Source of the DNA: Thalassospira sp. HF15
GTDB lineage: Bacteria > Pseudomonadota > Alphaproteobacteria > Rhodospirillales > Thalassospiraceae
Assembly (NCBI RefSeq): GCF_011806525.1
Contig: NZ_JAAVKI010000004.1
Span: 248,001 to 312,000 of the forward strand
Reading direction: 5' to 3'
Length of the DNA stretch: 64,000 nt
The notes under the pieces were generated by a model, which did not search any database, was not told where the DNA came from, and was given only the letters and a program-made list of their open reading frames with translations. Position numbers and translations under genes: made by a program. Position 1 is the stretch's first letter, and the number at the start of each line of letters is the position of its first letter. Positions 8,304-16,356 of the stretch are shown here, one piece after another.

Positions 8304-8951
8304 TCACCGGGTGAAAAGCAGCTTGACGAAGGTTCTGAGCAGCATGACCTGTTCGGCGAGTTTGCGCGGTTCGTTGAGTGCCTTTGACATGACAATCCCG
8401 CCTTCGAGCACGGTCGAAATCATGTCGGCGACCTGTTCGAGATCGACCGGTTCGGTCGTTTGATACTGGCCCGCGATATCATCAAGGATCGCGCGGAAGC
8501 GAATGCGCCAGGCCAGAACCGCATGCCGGTTAAGGTCACGCACTTCCTTGTCAAACAGGCGTTCCTGATAGCAATACACCGCAACGATGCAGCCCGGATG
8601 GCCGTTGGGCAGATCTTCGAGCACCTCGGCCAGCATTTTAAGCGCTGCCAGCAACTGATGCAGCGGGTCATCAACCAGTTCGCGGGCCCGGTCAAACACC
8701 TGATCAAGGATTTCGTCATCCTGTTCGATATAGCGTTGCAGCAAAGCCCGCGCGAGTTCGTTCTTGTCCGAGAAATGATAGAAGAACCCGCTCTTGGTCA
8801 GCCCGGCCTCTGCAATGATTTCCTCGATCGAGGTCGCGCCAAAGCCCTTTTCCAGAACCGATTTTGACGCGATTTCCAGAATGCGTTCACGCGTGCGTTC
8901 GCCCTTGCGTTTGGGGCCGCCGAACGTCTCGGTGATTGTCAGTTTTTCCAT
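8304..8951 (-). CDS. TetR/AcrR family transcriptional regulator
   Basis: This 215-residue repressor-type protein has an N-terminal helix-turn-helix (about residues 20-65, RERILEIASKSVLEKGF... TSIEEIIAEAGLTKSGFFYHF), the classical TetR recognition pattern. A larger helical C-terminal domain would bind a ligand and dimerise. A GTG three codons upstream is an alternative start; neither has a strong ribosome site. It is divergent from the methyltransferase-like gene at 9187. A perfect TACCG-T-CGGTA palindrome sits 19 bases upstream of its start and may be its own operator. The ligand cannot be predicted. Confidence 0.88.
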   Translation of the reverse strand: MEKLTITETFGGPKRKGERTRERILEIASKSVLEKGFGATSIEEIIAEAGLTKSGFFYHFSDKNELARALLQRYIEQDDEILDQVFDRARELVDDPLHQLLAALKMLAEVLEDLPNGHPGCIVAVYCYQERLFDKEVRDLNRHAVLAWRIRFRAILDDIAGQYQTTEPVDLEQVADMISTVLEGGIVMSKALNEPRKLAEQVMLLRTFVKLLFTR

Positions 8952-8969
8952 CGTGCTCACCCGTTACCC

Positions 8970-8980
8970 TACCGTCGGTA
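8970..8980. promoter_or_regulatory. Candidate TetR operator
   Basis: TACCG-T-CGGTA is a perfect 11-base palindrome 19 bases upstream of the tetR start codon, in the divergent region shared with the gene at 9187. Such palindromes close to tetR genes are commonly autoregulatory sites. The assignment is positional inference. Confidence 0.45.
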
Positions 8981-9186
8981 CAGTTTTTCGTCGCCACGGG
9001 CCGGTCTGGCCGCGCCGAAAAGCACCGAACCCTTCGTAAACAATTGTTTTGAATATGTTTTTGGAAATCTGAAAAACCAGACCGTGTGCCCACTAGAAGC
9101 AAAACCCAATCAGGGCGAGATTTCCGACCCGCGTTTACATACCCCCGCGATCCAAAATTTAAAACCCAAAACTGAAATTCGGACAC

Positions 9187-10143
9187 ATGAGCACACGCAC
9201 TTCACACCTGCCGCCACACGGGCAGACAAAATTCATCACCGATGGCGGTCTTGAGACCACATTGATCTTTCATGACGGGATCGACCTGCCGCATTTTGCA
9301 TCCTTTGACCTTTTGAAAACGGATGAGGGCTGCGCGCATATCACCGCCTATTACGAGCGTTACCTTGAACTGGCCAAGAAAGCGCAGGCGGGCTTTATCC
9401 TTGAAAGCCCGACATGGCGGGCCAATCGCGACTGGGCAGAAAAGATCGGCTATGACGAGGCTGAACTGGCCGAGCTGAACCGCAAGGCCATTGATTTGAT
9501 GGCCGACCTTCGTGATCGGTACCATAGCGAGACGACGCCCTGCCTGATCAGTGGCAATATCGGCCCGCGCGGTGATGGTTACGTTCCGTCGCTTTGCATG
9601 ACGGTTAATCAGGCGCGCGCCTATCACGTACCACAGATCGTCACCTTTGCCAAGGCGGGTGTCGACATGGTTTCGGTCGTCACCATCAACTATCCCAACG
9701 AAGCCGTCGGCATTGCGCTTGCCTGCCGGGATGTCGATATGCCGTGCGTCATTTCGTTTACGGTTGAAACGGACGGACATCTGCCAAGTGGCGAGCCCCT
9801 CCGTGATGCCATCGCGATGGTCGATGACATGACAGCAGGCTATCCGGCCTATTACATGATCAATTGCGCCCATCCGGACCATTTCCGCGACAAGCTTGAA
9901 GATGATGGCGCGTGGAAGAACCGCATCTGCGGCATCCGGGCCAATGCATCACGCCAAAGCCATGCGGAACTGGATGCCTCGGAACATCTTGATGATGGCA
10001 ATCCGGATGAACTGGGACGCCTGTATCGTGATCTTGCCGATCTGCTGCCAAACCTGTCGGTTCTTGGCGGCTGCTGCGGGACCGACCATCGACATGTCAA
10101 CGCCATGGCCGAACATGCCTTGGCACATCTGCGCACTGCCTAA
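9187..10143 (+). CDS. Homocysteine S-methyltransferase family protein
   Basis: This 318-residue member of the cobalamin-independent homocysteine methyltransferase (BHMT/MmuM) family begins with TDGGLETTLIFHDGIDLPHFASFDLL, the usual N-terminal block. The three zinc cysteines are visible: one in MINCAHP near residue 226 and the pair in LGGCCGTDHRH near residue 299. The enzyme probably moves a methyl group from S-methylmethionine, betaine or a related donor to homocysteine; which donor is not determinable. A GNAT gene follows after 43 bases, probably in the same transcript. The divergent TetR gene is a candidate regulator. Confidence 0.88.
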   Translation: MSTRTSHLPPHGQTKFITDGGLETTLIFHDGIDLPHFASFDLLKTDEGCAHITAYYERYLELAKKAQAGFILESPTWRANRDWAEKIGYDEAELAELNRKAIDLMADLRDRYHSETTPCLISGNIGPRGDGYVPSLCMTVNQARAYHVPQIVTFAKAGVDMVSVVTINYPNEAVGIALACRDVDMPCVISFTVETDGHLPSGEPLRDAIAMVDDMTAGYPAYYMINCAHPDHFRDKLEDDGAWKNRICGIRANASRQSHAELDASEHLDDGNPDELGRLYRDLADLLPNLSVLGGCCGTDHRHVNAMAEHALAHLRTA

Positions 10144-10186
10144 GACGCACCACACACACTGATAAAAAAACACCGGGAAACGGACA

Positions 10187-10798
10187 ATGAATATGAGTTT
10201 CAAACCAACACACGCCGCCGATATCGAACTGCGGAAGGCCACAAGAAATGACGCTGATCACATGGCCAAGCTGATCAACCTCGCGGGTGAAGGCCTGCCG
10301 GTTTATCTGTGGCAGGAAATGATCGAAGGCGACGAGACCGCCTGGGACGTTGGGCGCCGTCGCGCCCTGCGCGAAGAAGGCGGGTTCTCGTACCACAACA
10401 CCCGCTTTGCGTTTGGTGAAAACCAGATCATGGGCGCGATCATTGCCTACGCCCAGCCGGATCATTTTGACCCGATTGACCCGGCGGAAATTCCGGCGAT
10501 GTTTGTCCCGATCCTTGAGCTTGAAAGCCTGGCACCGGGCAGTTGGTACATCAATGTTCTGGCGGTCTATCCACCGTTTCACAATCGCGGTATCGGATCA
10601 TTTCTGGTCCGCGCCGCAGAGGAAGACGCCCGCAAAGCCGGAAAGACATCGGTCAGCATTATCGCATCCGATGGCAATCCCGGTGCCGTGCGCCTGTATG
10701 AACGTCTTGGTTATACCGCCTGCGCATCGCGCAAGATGGTCAAGGAAGGTTGGGAAAATCCCGGTGAAAACTGGATCTTGCTGATCAAGGAAATCTGA
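10187..10798 (+). CDS. GNAT family N-acetyltransferase
   Basis: This 203-residue protein has a GNAT acetyl-CoA site in its second half: LAVYPPFHNRGIGSFLV matches the Q/R-x-x-G-x-G/A loop, followed by the IIASDGNPGAVRLYERLGY block typical of the fold's last strands. The substrate is unknown. ATG codons at 10187 and 10193 are both possible; the first is taken. It lies downstream of the methyltransferase-like gene, suggesting a shared transcript ended by the terminator at 10818. Confidence 0.87.
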   Translation: MNMSFKPTHAADIELRKATRNDADHMAKLINLAGEGLPVYLWQEMIEGDETAWDVGRRRALREEGGFSYHNTRFAFGENQIMGAIIAYAQPDHFDPIDPAEIPAMFVPILELESLAPGSWYINVLAVYPPFHNRGIGSFLVRAAEEDARKAGKTSVSIIASDGNPGAVRLYERLGYTACASRKMVKEGWENPGENWILLIKEI

Positions 10799-10817
10799 AA
10801 ACAGCTCTAAAAACATC

Positions 10818-10850
10818 AAAGGCCGATTGCGCTCAGCTTTCGGCCTTTTT
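10818..10850 (+). terminator. Terminator overlapping the 3' end of holC
   Basis: AAAGGCCGA and TCGGCCTTT pair around a 13-base loop, followed by T residues. It ends the plus-strand GNAT transcript, and its right arm is the last codons of the convergent holC gene, so the two genes share these bases. Confidence 0.75.
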
Positions 10851-11288
10851 CTCCCACGCGCCTTGCGGGGTTTGCTGCCAATAGGACAGCTTGTGCCCGG
10901 CGTCTTTCCAGTCTTTCCAGCGCGTGCGGGCCTCTGCCACCGCATCATGATCGCGGTCATCAAACAGCATGATGACGCGTTCATAATCAGCGACCTTGTC
11001 GCTCATGGCGCGGTCGGTCAGGAACAGAAACTGTGCCCCGTTGGGATTTTCATCCTCGGACGTCAGCCACACCGGCTGCATTTCGGCATCGCCATCGGAT
11101 TTGGAGCCGTGCGGCAACCAGCTTGCCGGATCATAGGTCCAGAGCAGGGTATTGATGGCCTCAATGCGTTCTTCAACGCCGGTCATCACCACCGCACGCT
11201 TTTCGCGCTCCAGCGTTTTGGAGAGCAGCGTGGGCAAGGCCCGTTCCAGCGGCATGCTGGTGAGATGGTAAAACCAGATATCAGCCAT
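10833..11288 (-). CDS. holC: DNA polymerase III subunit chi
   Basis: This 151-residue clamp-loader accessory protein (HolC family) links the DnaX complex to single-strand-binding protein. Family features are the MADIWFYHLT start, the RAVVMTGVEERIEAINTLLWTYDPASWLPHG block and a C-terminal segment rich in Lys/Trp (ARTRWKDWKDAGHKLSYWQQ). The frame continues 16 codons upstream, but ATG 11288 matches the family start. It follows pepA on the same strand after 85 bases, a pairing conserved in many Proteobacteria. Confidence 0.9.
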   Translation of the reverse strand: MADIWFYHLTSMPLERALPTLLSKTLEREKRAVVMTGVEERIEAINTLLWTYDPASWLPHGSKSDGDAEMQPVWLTSEDENPNGAQFLFLTDRAMSDKVADYERVIMLFDDRDHDAVAEARTRWKDWKDAGHKLSYWQQTPQGAWEKKAES

Positions 11289-11373
11289 AGCCAATTGAGT
11301 ATCGCGAAAGCAAAAACGGAGCAAGATGATCATCACCCTGCCCCGTCTTTTATTCAGATATCAGCCCTTAAGA

Positions 11374-12843
11374 TCAGGACTCATAGTTATCGGCGACAAA
11401 GCGATCAAGCAGACGCACGCCAAAGCCGGTGCCGCCTTTTGGCACGACTTCCTTGTCGGACGTCGACCAGGCCATGGCGGCAATATCAAGATGCGCCCAC
11501 GGGCGGTCCTTGGTGATAAAGCGTTTGAGGAACTGGGCGGCGGTGATTGAACCCGCCGGACGACCGCCGACGTTTTTCATATCGGCAATGTCGGATTTAA
11601 GCTGCTTGTCATAGGCAGGCGACAGCGGCAGACGCCAGACACCCTCGTCAACCGCAAGGCCAGCGGTGCTGATCTGGGTGGCGAGGTCATCATTGTTGGA
11701 AAACAGGCCGGCATTTTCATGACCAAGGGCAATAATGATCGCACCGGTCAGGGTGGCCAGATCGACGATCAGACGCGGATCGTATTTTTCCTGCACATAG
11801 GTCAGGGCATCACACAGAACCAGGCGGCCTTCGGCGTCGGTATTGATGACTTCAATCGTCTGACCGGACATCGAGGTGACAACATCGCCCGGACGTTGCG
11901 CGGTTGAAGATGGCATGTTTTCAACAAGGCCCAGCACGGCAACCACGTTGCATTTCGCCTTGCGGCCGGCCAGTGCCTTCATCAGGCCCGATACCACACC
12001 GGCACCGCCCATATCCCACTTCATGTCTTCCATGCCGCCGGCAGGTTTGAGCGAGATACCACCGGTATCAAAGGTCACACCCTTGCCAACGAAGGCGACC
12101 GGTGCGTCCTTTTTCTTGCCACCGTTCCAGCGCATGATGACCATGGCCGGTTTGCGGGCCGAACCCATGGAAACGCCCAGAAGCGCGCCCATGCCAAGTT
12201 TCTTCATTTCCTTCTCATCAAGGATGTCAATCTCGACGCCAAGCTTTTCAAGCGCCTTGACTTCCTTGGCGAAGCTTTCCGGGTACAGAACGTTGGCCGG
12301 TTCGGACACCAGATCGCGGGTGAAGAACACGCCTTCGACGACCTTTTTGGCGGACTCAAACTGTTTCTTGGCTTCCTTGTAATCGCGCGCGGCGATGGAG
12401 ATGCCCTTCAGGACAGGCTTGTCGTCCTTGGTTTCGGTGGTACGGTATTTGTCGAAACGATAATCGCGCAGCATCGCACCGGTTGCGAAATCACATGCCA
12501 GACCTTCCATGTCAAACAGAACGGAAAGCTCTTTCTCGCCGGTCGAAAGCGCACGGACGGTGACCGAGCCACCAAGCTTCTGGGCTGCAATCACGTCAAA
12601 CTCGGCTTCCTTGCCGATCCCGAAAATGATCACGCGCGACAGATCGACATTGGCCGGGGCCAACACCTGCAGGCTCTGGCCCGATTTGCCCTTGAAGGTC
12701 GACGCCTTGATCGCCTTGGTGATCGCACCACCGGTTGCCTCATCAAGTGCAACGGCACTGGGCATCAGATCGGCACCCTCGGTCGCGAAGGCGATAACGG
12801 CACCGGTTTTCGGGATGGCGAGATCGGAAAACGTGATCTTCAT
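11374..12843 (-). CDS. pepA: Leucyl aminopeptidase (M17 family)
   Basis: This 489-residue cytosolic, two-metal aminopeptidase removes N-terminal residues from peptides and acts as a hexamer. The M17 signature NTDAEGRLVLCDAL is intact near residue 335, and the upstream metal and catalytic segment VGKGVTFDTGGISLKP near residue 255 is also present. The start is ATG 12843, with AGGAGT upstream, not the extended frame to 12864. In some bacteria PepA also binds DNA; nothing here bears on that. holC follows in the same direction. Confidence 0.94.
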   Translation of the reverse strand: MKITFSDLAIPKTGAVIAFATEGADLMPSAVALDEATGGAITKAIKASTFKGKSGQSLQVLAPANVDLSRVIIFGIGKEAEFDVIAAQKLGGSVTVRALSTGEKELSVLFDMEGLACDFATGAMLRDYRFDKYRTTETKDDKPVLKGISIAARDYKEAKKQFESAKKVVEGVFFTRDLVSEPANVLYPESFAKEVKALEKLGVEIDILDEKEMKKLGMGALLGVSMGSARKPAMVIMRWNGGKKKDAPVAFVGKGVTFDTGGISLKPAGGMEDMKWDMGGAGVVSGLMKALAGRKAKCNVVAVLGLVENMPSSTAQRPGDVVTSMSGQTIEVINTDAEGRLVLCDALTYVQEKYDPRLIVDLATLTGAIIIALGHENAGLFSNNDDLATQISTAGLAVDEGVWRLPLSPAYDKQLKSDIADMKNVGGRPAGSITAAQFLKRFITKDRPWAHLDIAAMAWSTSDKEVVPKGGTGFGVRLLDRFVADNYES

Positions 12844-13099
12844 GGTGAACAGGACTCCTGTCATGTTTCGGGGCGCAGTCCTTGATCAAGCAACTGCAAA
12901 GAAATTGGATGTCCCTAATCTAGCGCGTTAAACGCGGTTGAAAAGGCTTATCGTTGAAAAAGAACGCGATGCGCCCCGCGTACAGTCAGGGCACGTGATG
13001 TTTCTTGCAGGGCAAATTGACATTGCGCAGGGACTTGCGAACAAAACCATTACATCATAATTTTATGGTATATTGTTCGCATTATCGGAAGAAGACCCC

Positions 13100-13354
13100 A
13101 TGCAGCCTTTTATTCCCCGCCGTCTGGAGCCTGTCGCCTTTGCATTCCTGTTGTCAGGCATTCAGTCATTCCTGATTTCGGGCATCGCGACCTCGATTGC
13201 GATTTCCGACTGGTCGAAGTTTTTTGAATTGTGGATGGGCGCCTATGTCTCGTCCTGGGCAATTGCGTTCCCGGGCGTTCTGGTTGTCGCGCCCTTGGTA
13301 CGGCGGATACTGAAACGCATCGTCAAGCCCGACAGCAGCGCGCAAGCGGCGTAA
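13100..13354 (+). CDS. DUF2798 family small membrane protein
   Basis: An 84-residue protein with two predicted transmembrane helices (about residues 13-35 and 48-70) and a basic C-terminus. The pattern FAFLLSGIQSFLISG, then WMGAYVSSWAIAFPGVLVVAPLVRR, matches the DUF2798 family, whose function is unknown. ATG 13100 with GGAAGAAG upstream is chosen over a TTG nine codons earlier. It is a single gene, convergent with the following GNAT gene. Confidence 0.8.
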   Translation: MQPFIPRRLEPVAFAFLLSGIQSFLISGIATSIAISDWSKFFELWMGAYVSSWAIAFPGVLVVAPLVRRILKRIVKPDSSAQAA

Positions 13355-13365
13355 TCCGGTCCCAA

Positions 13366-13830
13366 TCAGCCAAAATCAAACAGCGAAAGCGACGGGTTGG
13401 ATTTGATGTATTCCATCTCGTCGTTTTCGATATCGCCCGTGGGATGCCAGCCATGGCTTTCATAAAAGCCGTGCGCGCGGTTGGCGGGATTGGCCGCCGT
13501 CGTCAGCGAGATGTCATTGCATCCCTTGGCAAACAGCCAGTCTTCGGCGGTGCGCAGCAATGCCGCCCCCACACCGCGTCCTTCGAATTCCGGATCGACA
13601 AACAGCGCCCACAGGGTGGCTTCATGGGGGATGGCTATGGCAAATCCGGCGGCAGAGCTATCAAGATCGGCAAGCCAGATGCCATAGCCCTGTTCCAGCC
13701 ACTTGCCAAAGGCGGCCTTGGTGATGCCGCGTTCGGCCAGCTCGGACGCGGAAAGATGGTTTTCGCGGACACGGCTTCGGATGGCAAAAATTGCCCCGAC
13801 ATCGCCCAAGCGTGCTTTGCGAATTTTCAT
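13366..13830 (-). CDS. GNAT family N-acetyltransferase
   Basis: This 154-residue enzyme has the GNAT core: MKIRKARLGD start, then LFVDPEFEGRGVGAALL with the R-G-x-G-x-A acetyl-CoA loop, and a final NPANRAHGFYESHGWHPTG block. Acceptor unknown. The open frame reaches 42 codons further, but ATG 13830 begins exactly at the first strand of the fold. It is probably monocistronic; the cupin gene lies 83 bases upstream on the same strand. Confidence 0.87.
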   Translation of the reverse strand: MKIRKARLGDVGAIFAIRSRVRENHLSASELAERGITKAAFGKWLEQGYGIWLADLDSSAAGFAIAIPHEATLWALFVDPEFEGRGVGAALLRTAEDWLFAKGCNDISLTTAANPANRAHGFYESHGWHPTGDIENDEMEYIKSNPSLSLFDFG

Positions 13831-13913
13831 CCCGGCCACTCGCGTGTTCTTTCTTTCCAACTGCGCCCAACGTCGCGGCAATTTAGCGATGTTAGGCCAA
13901 AGTACTAGCAAAA

Positions 13914-14312
13914 TTATTGGCCGAGATACTCCGCATCGGTTACGGGCTCCAACCAATCAACCGGTGAGCCATTGAGCTTTTCCTGAATGGCGATATGGGT
14001 CATGGCGGTTTCGGGGCCCGCGCCATGCCAGTGCTTTTCACCCGGTTCAAACCAGACGATATCGCCCGGCCGGATTTCCTCGATCGGGCCGCCTTCGCGT
14101 TGCACCCGGCCAAAACCGGCGGTGACAATCAGGGTCTGGCCCAGCGGATGGGTATGCCATGTGGTGCGTGCGCCCGGCTCAAACGTCACATTGGCGGCCG
14201 CGACGCGTGCAGGATCAGGGGCACTGATGATCGGCTCAATACGGACCTGCCCGGTGAAATATTCGGGCGAGGCAACGGTGGAGGCCTGCGATCCGGCGCG
14301 TTTGATTTCCAT
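13914..14312 (-). CDS. Cupin domain protein
   Basis: This 132-residue single-domain cupin has both motifs. Motif 1 is [24 protein letters not shown] (two His and a Gln/Glu position, about residues 50-70). Motif 2 is [16 protein letters not shown] (about residues 82-97). It is similar to small cupins often annotated as carboxymuconolactone-decarboxylase-associated or QdoI-like proteins. A metal-dependent enzyme or sugar/aromatic-binding role is possible. It follows the radical SAM gene on the same strand with a 36-base gap. Confidence 0.87.
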   Translation of the reverse strand: MEIKRAGSQASTVASPEYFTGQVRIEPIISAPDPARVAAANVTFEPGARTTWHTHPLGQTLIVTAGFGRVQREGGPIEEIRPGDIVWFEPGEKHWHGAGPETAMTHIAIQEKLNGSPVDWLEPVTDAEYLGQ

Positions 14313-14348
14313 GACGTTTTCCCTGAATGGTTTATTAAGTGTGATGAT

Positions 14349-15425
14349 TTATTGCCCGGCCATCAAGCGCACCGGTTGGCGTTTCGGGCCCCATGTTCCA
14401 GGCCGCGCCTGAAACACACCGGCACAATGGGTGCCGCAGCTTTTGCACGCCCCATGGGCATCAAGGTTCCAGTCAGACAACTGATACCAGTCGCGCCCGA
14501 TCAGGATTTCGCCGCAGGCATGGCAGAAGGTGCTGCTATGGGTTTTGTCATGCACGTTACCGACATAGGCATAGCGGATGCCGTTCTCCATGGCGATCTT
14601 GCGGGCGCGCACCAGCGTTTCAGGCGGGGTGCGTGGGGTCGCCATCATTTTCCAGTCGGGATGAAAGGCCGAAAAATGCATCGGCACATCGGGGCCGAGT
14701 TCTTCATGAACCCACTGGGTCATTTCATGGAACTCTCCATCGCCATCATTTTCGCCGGGAATGACAAGGTTGGTCAGCTCCACCCACACCCCGGTTTCAT
14801 GGCGGAGATATTTAAGCGTCTCAAGCACATCATCCAGATGGGCCGAGCACAGCTGATGATAAAAGCGATCCGTGAAACCCTTTAGATCGACATTGGCGGC
14901 ATCCATGTGGCGAAAGAACTCCTCGCGGGCCTTATCGCCAATGTAACCTGCCGTGACCGCGACGGTGCGAATGCCCATTTCGCGGCAGGCCTGCGCGACA
15001 TCGACGGCATATTCAAGGAAGATCACCGGATCATTATAGGTGAATGCCACCGCCGAGCAGCCATGGGCCTTGGCGGTTTTGGCGATCATTTCAGGGGTGG
15101 CGAGGGATGAAAGCTTGTCCATCTCGCGCGCCTTGGAAATCTCGTAATTCTGGCAAAACTTGCAGGTCAGATTACAGCCCGCCGTGCCAAAGGACAGGAT
15201 CGGGGTGCCGGGCAGGAAATGATTAAGCGGCTTCTTTTCAATCGGATCGATGCAAAAGCCCGAGGATCGGCCCCAAGTCGTCAGCACCATCTGATCGCCT
15301 TGGCGGGCGCGGACAAAACACAAGCCCCGCTGCCCGTCTTTGAGCTTGCAAAAGCGCGGGCAGACGTCGCACTGAATGCGGCCGTCGTCCAGATGGTGCC
15401 AGTAGCGTCCGGGGACGGTGTTCAT
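14349..15425 (-). CDS. AmmeMemoRadiSam system radical SAM enzyme
   Basis: This 358-residue radical SAM protein has the iron-sulfur motif CNLTCKFC near residue 105, preceded by LSFGTAGC. Additional cysteines lie at both ends (CDVCPRFC near residue 20; CHAC and CKSCGTHC near the C-terminus), as expected for this family. Its relatives are encoded with Memo and AMMECR1 proteins, and here a fused Memo-AMMECR1 gene lies nearby at 16357 on the opposite strand. The biochemical role of the trio is not established to my knowledge. ATG 15425 with AAAGGTG upstream is preferred over the 30-codon longer frame. Confidence 0.9.
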   Translation of the reverse strand: MNTVPGRYWHHLDDGRIQCDVCPRFCKLKDGQRGLCFVRARQGDQMVLTTWGRSSGFCIDPIEKKPLNHFLPGTPILSFGTAGCNLTCKFCQNYEISKAREMDKLSSLATPEMIAKTAKAHGCSAVAFTYNDPVIFLEYAVDVAQACREMGIRTVAVTAGYIGDKAREEFFRHMDAANVDLKGFTDRFYHQLCSAHLDDVLETLKYLRHETGVWVELTNLVIPGENDGDGEFHEMTQWVHEELGPDVPMHFSAFHPDWKMMATPRTPPETLVRARKIAMENGIRYAYVGNVHDKTHSSTFCHACGEILIGRDWYQLSDWNLDAHGACKSCGTHCAGVFQARPGTWGPKRQPVRLMAGQ

Positions 15426-15441
15426 CGCATTCACCTTTCGA

Positions 15442-16266
15442 CTACAACCCTTCGAGAGCTTTTTTAGCTGCCTCCAGTTTGCTTTCCTTTTCGCGATTCT
15501 GAAGATCTTCTTCAAGAATGAAGAGCATTAGGCTTCTAATGGCAGGAAAAATCTCCAAACACTCTTGCTCTTCAAGATCATGCACCCCCTTGCTGAGAAC
15601 AGAATATATTTTTGTATTCTCAACCAGTAAATCTGGCAGGTGTCCCTTTAAGGACTTGATCTTTTCAGCAAATCTTTTTCCTTCATACGCTTCACGAGTA
15701 ATGTCTCCGTTGGAAATGGCATTTTCAGCCCTTACGGACACCATTCTTTCCAGCACACGCCTCAGATAAACGAATGCACCAACACCTACGCCGTGTGCCG
15801 CCAAGCCATTTGCCTTGTAAAACTCGGTCGAGCTTCCTTTATCCAAGACAGATCTGTATTTGGATAAATCTCCCGAATGCAAATCGGCAAGAGAAGGGAG
15901 CTGTCCAACTTTCGTTAGAAACTCTCCATCATGCAGTATGAAAACCTTAACTACATGCGAATGATCTCGAGAGCATTTAAAATCGATAGCGAAGTATTTC
16001 TTCTCAAAAATATCGCTCCTAACTTCACATGTATAGGAATATGCACTGTGTTCAACAAAGTACACAGTTTCGCGATCACAACACGGGCAGAAGGAGTCAA
16101 ATTTTCCATTCCATTGATAAAACTCTAGTGCCTGAAGAGGGTTATCTTTTCCTAATCTGATTTTTTCGTACAAAGGATGAGTAAAACAAAACTCCGGAAA
16201 TAAGTTTTTGTTAACTTCACGTGCGGTTTTTTCTTCTTTATTGTTTTCAGACGTACGGGTTACCAT
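15442..16266 (-). CDS. Hypothetical protein, DUF4145-like, AT-rich
   Basis: A 274-residue protein of unknown function. The N-terminal half has a CPCCDRE zinc-knuckle-like pair and further Cys/His residues (CSRDHSH). The C-terminal half is helical, with YLRRVLERMV, a KIKSLKGHLPDLL stretch and a conserved-looking SKGVHDLEEQECLEIFP segment, resembling DUF4145-type helical domains found in many accessory and defence-associated proteins. ATG 16266 has GGAG upstream. The gene is markedly more AT-rich than its neighbours and separates two genes that normally work together, so it is probably a later arrival. The family assignment is tentative. Confidence 0.62.
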   Translation of the reverse strand: MVTRTSENNKEEKTAREVNKNLFPEFCFTHPLYEKIRLGKDNPLQALEFYQWNGKFDSFCPCCDRETVYFVEHSAYSYTCEVRSDIFEKKYFAIDFKCSRDHSHVVKVFILHDGEFLTKVGQLPSLADLHSGDLSKYRSVLDKGSSTEFYKANGLAAHGVGVGAFVYLRRVLERMVSVRAENAISNGDITREAYEGKRFAEKIKSLKGHLPDLLVENTKIYSVLSKGVHDLEEQECLEIFPAIRSLMLFILEEDLQNREKESKLEAAKKALEGL

Positions 16267-16356
16267 ATCAGCTCCAAGACACAAGACAGAAAGACAAAAA
16301 CCAACTTAAGATAGAAAATAACGATATAAACCAAAACGATTACAGGCAATAACTTA

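Noticed and set aside
15442..16266. Flanking repeats around the AT-rich gene in the AmmeMemoRadiSam locus
   Set aside because: I compared both borders and found no direct or inverted repeats, so insertion by a defined element is not claimed.
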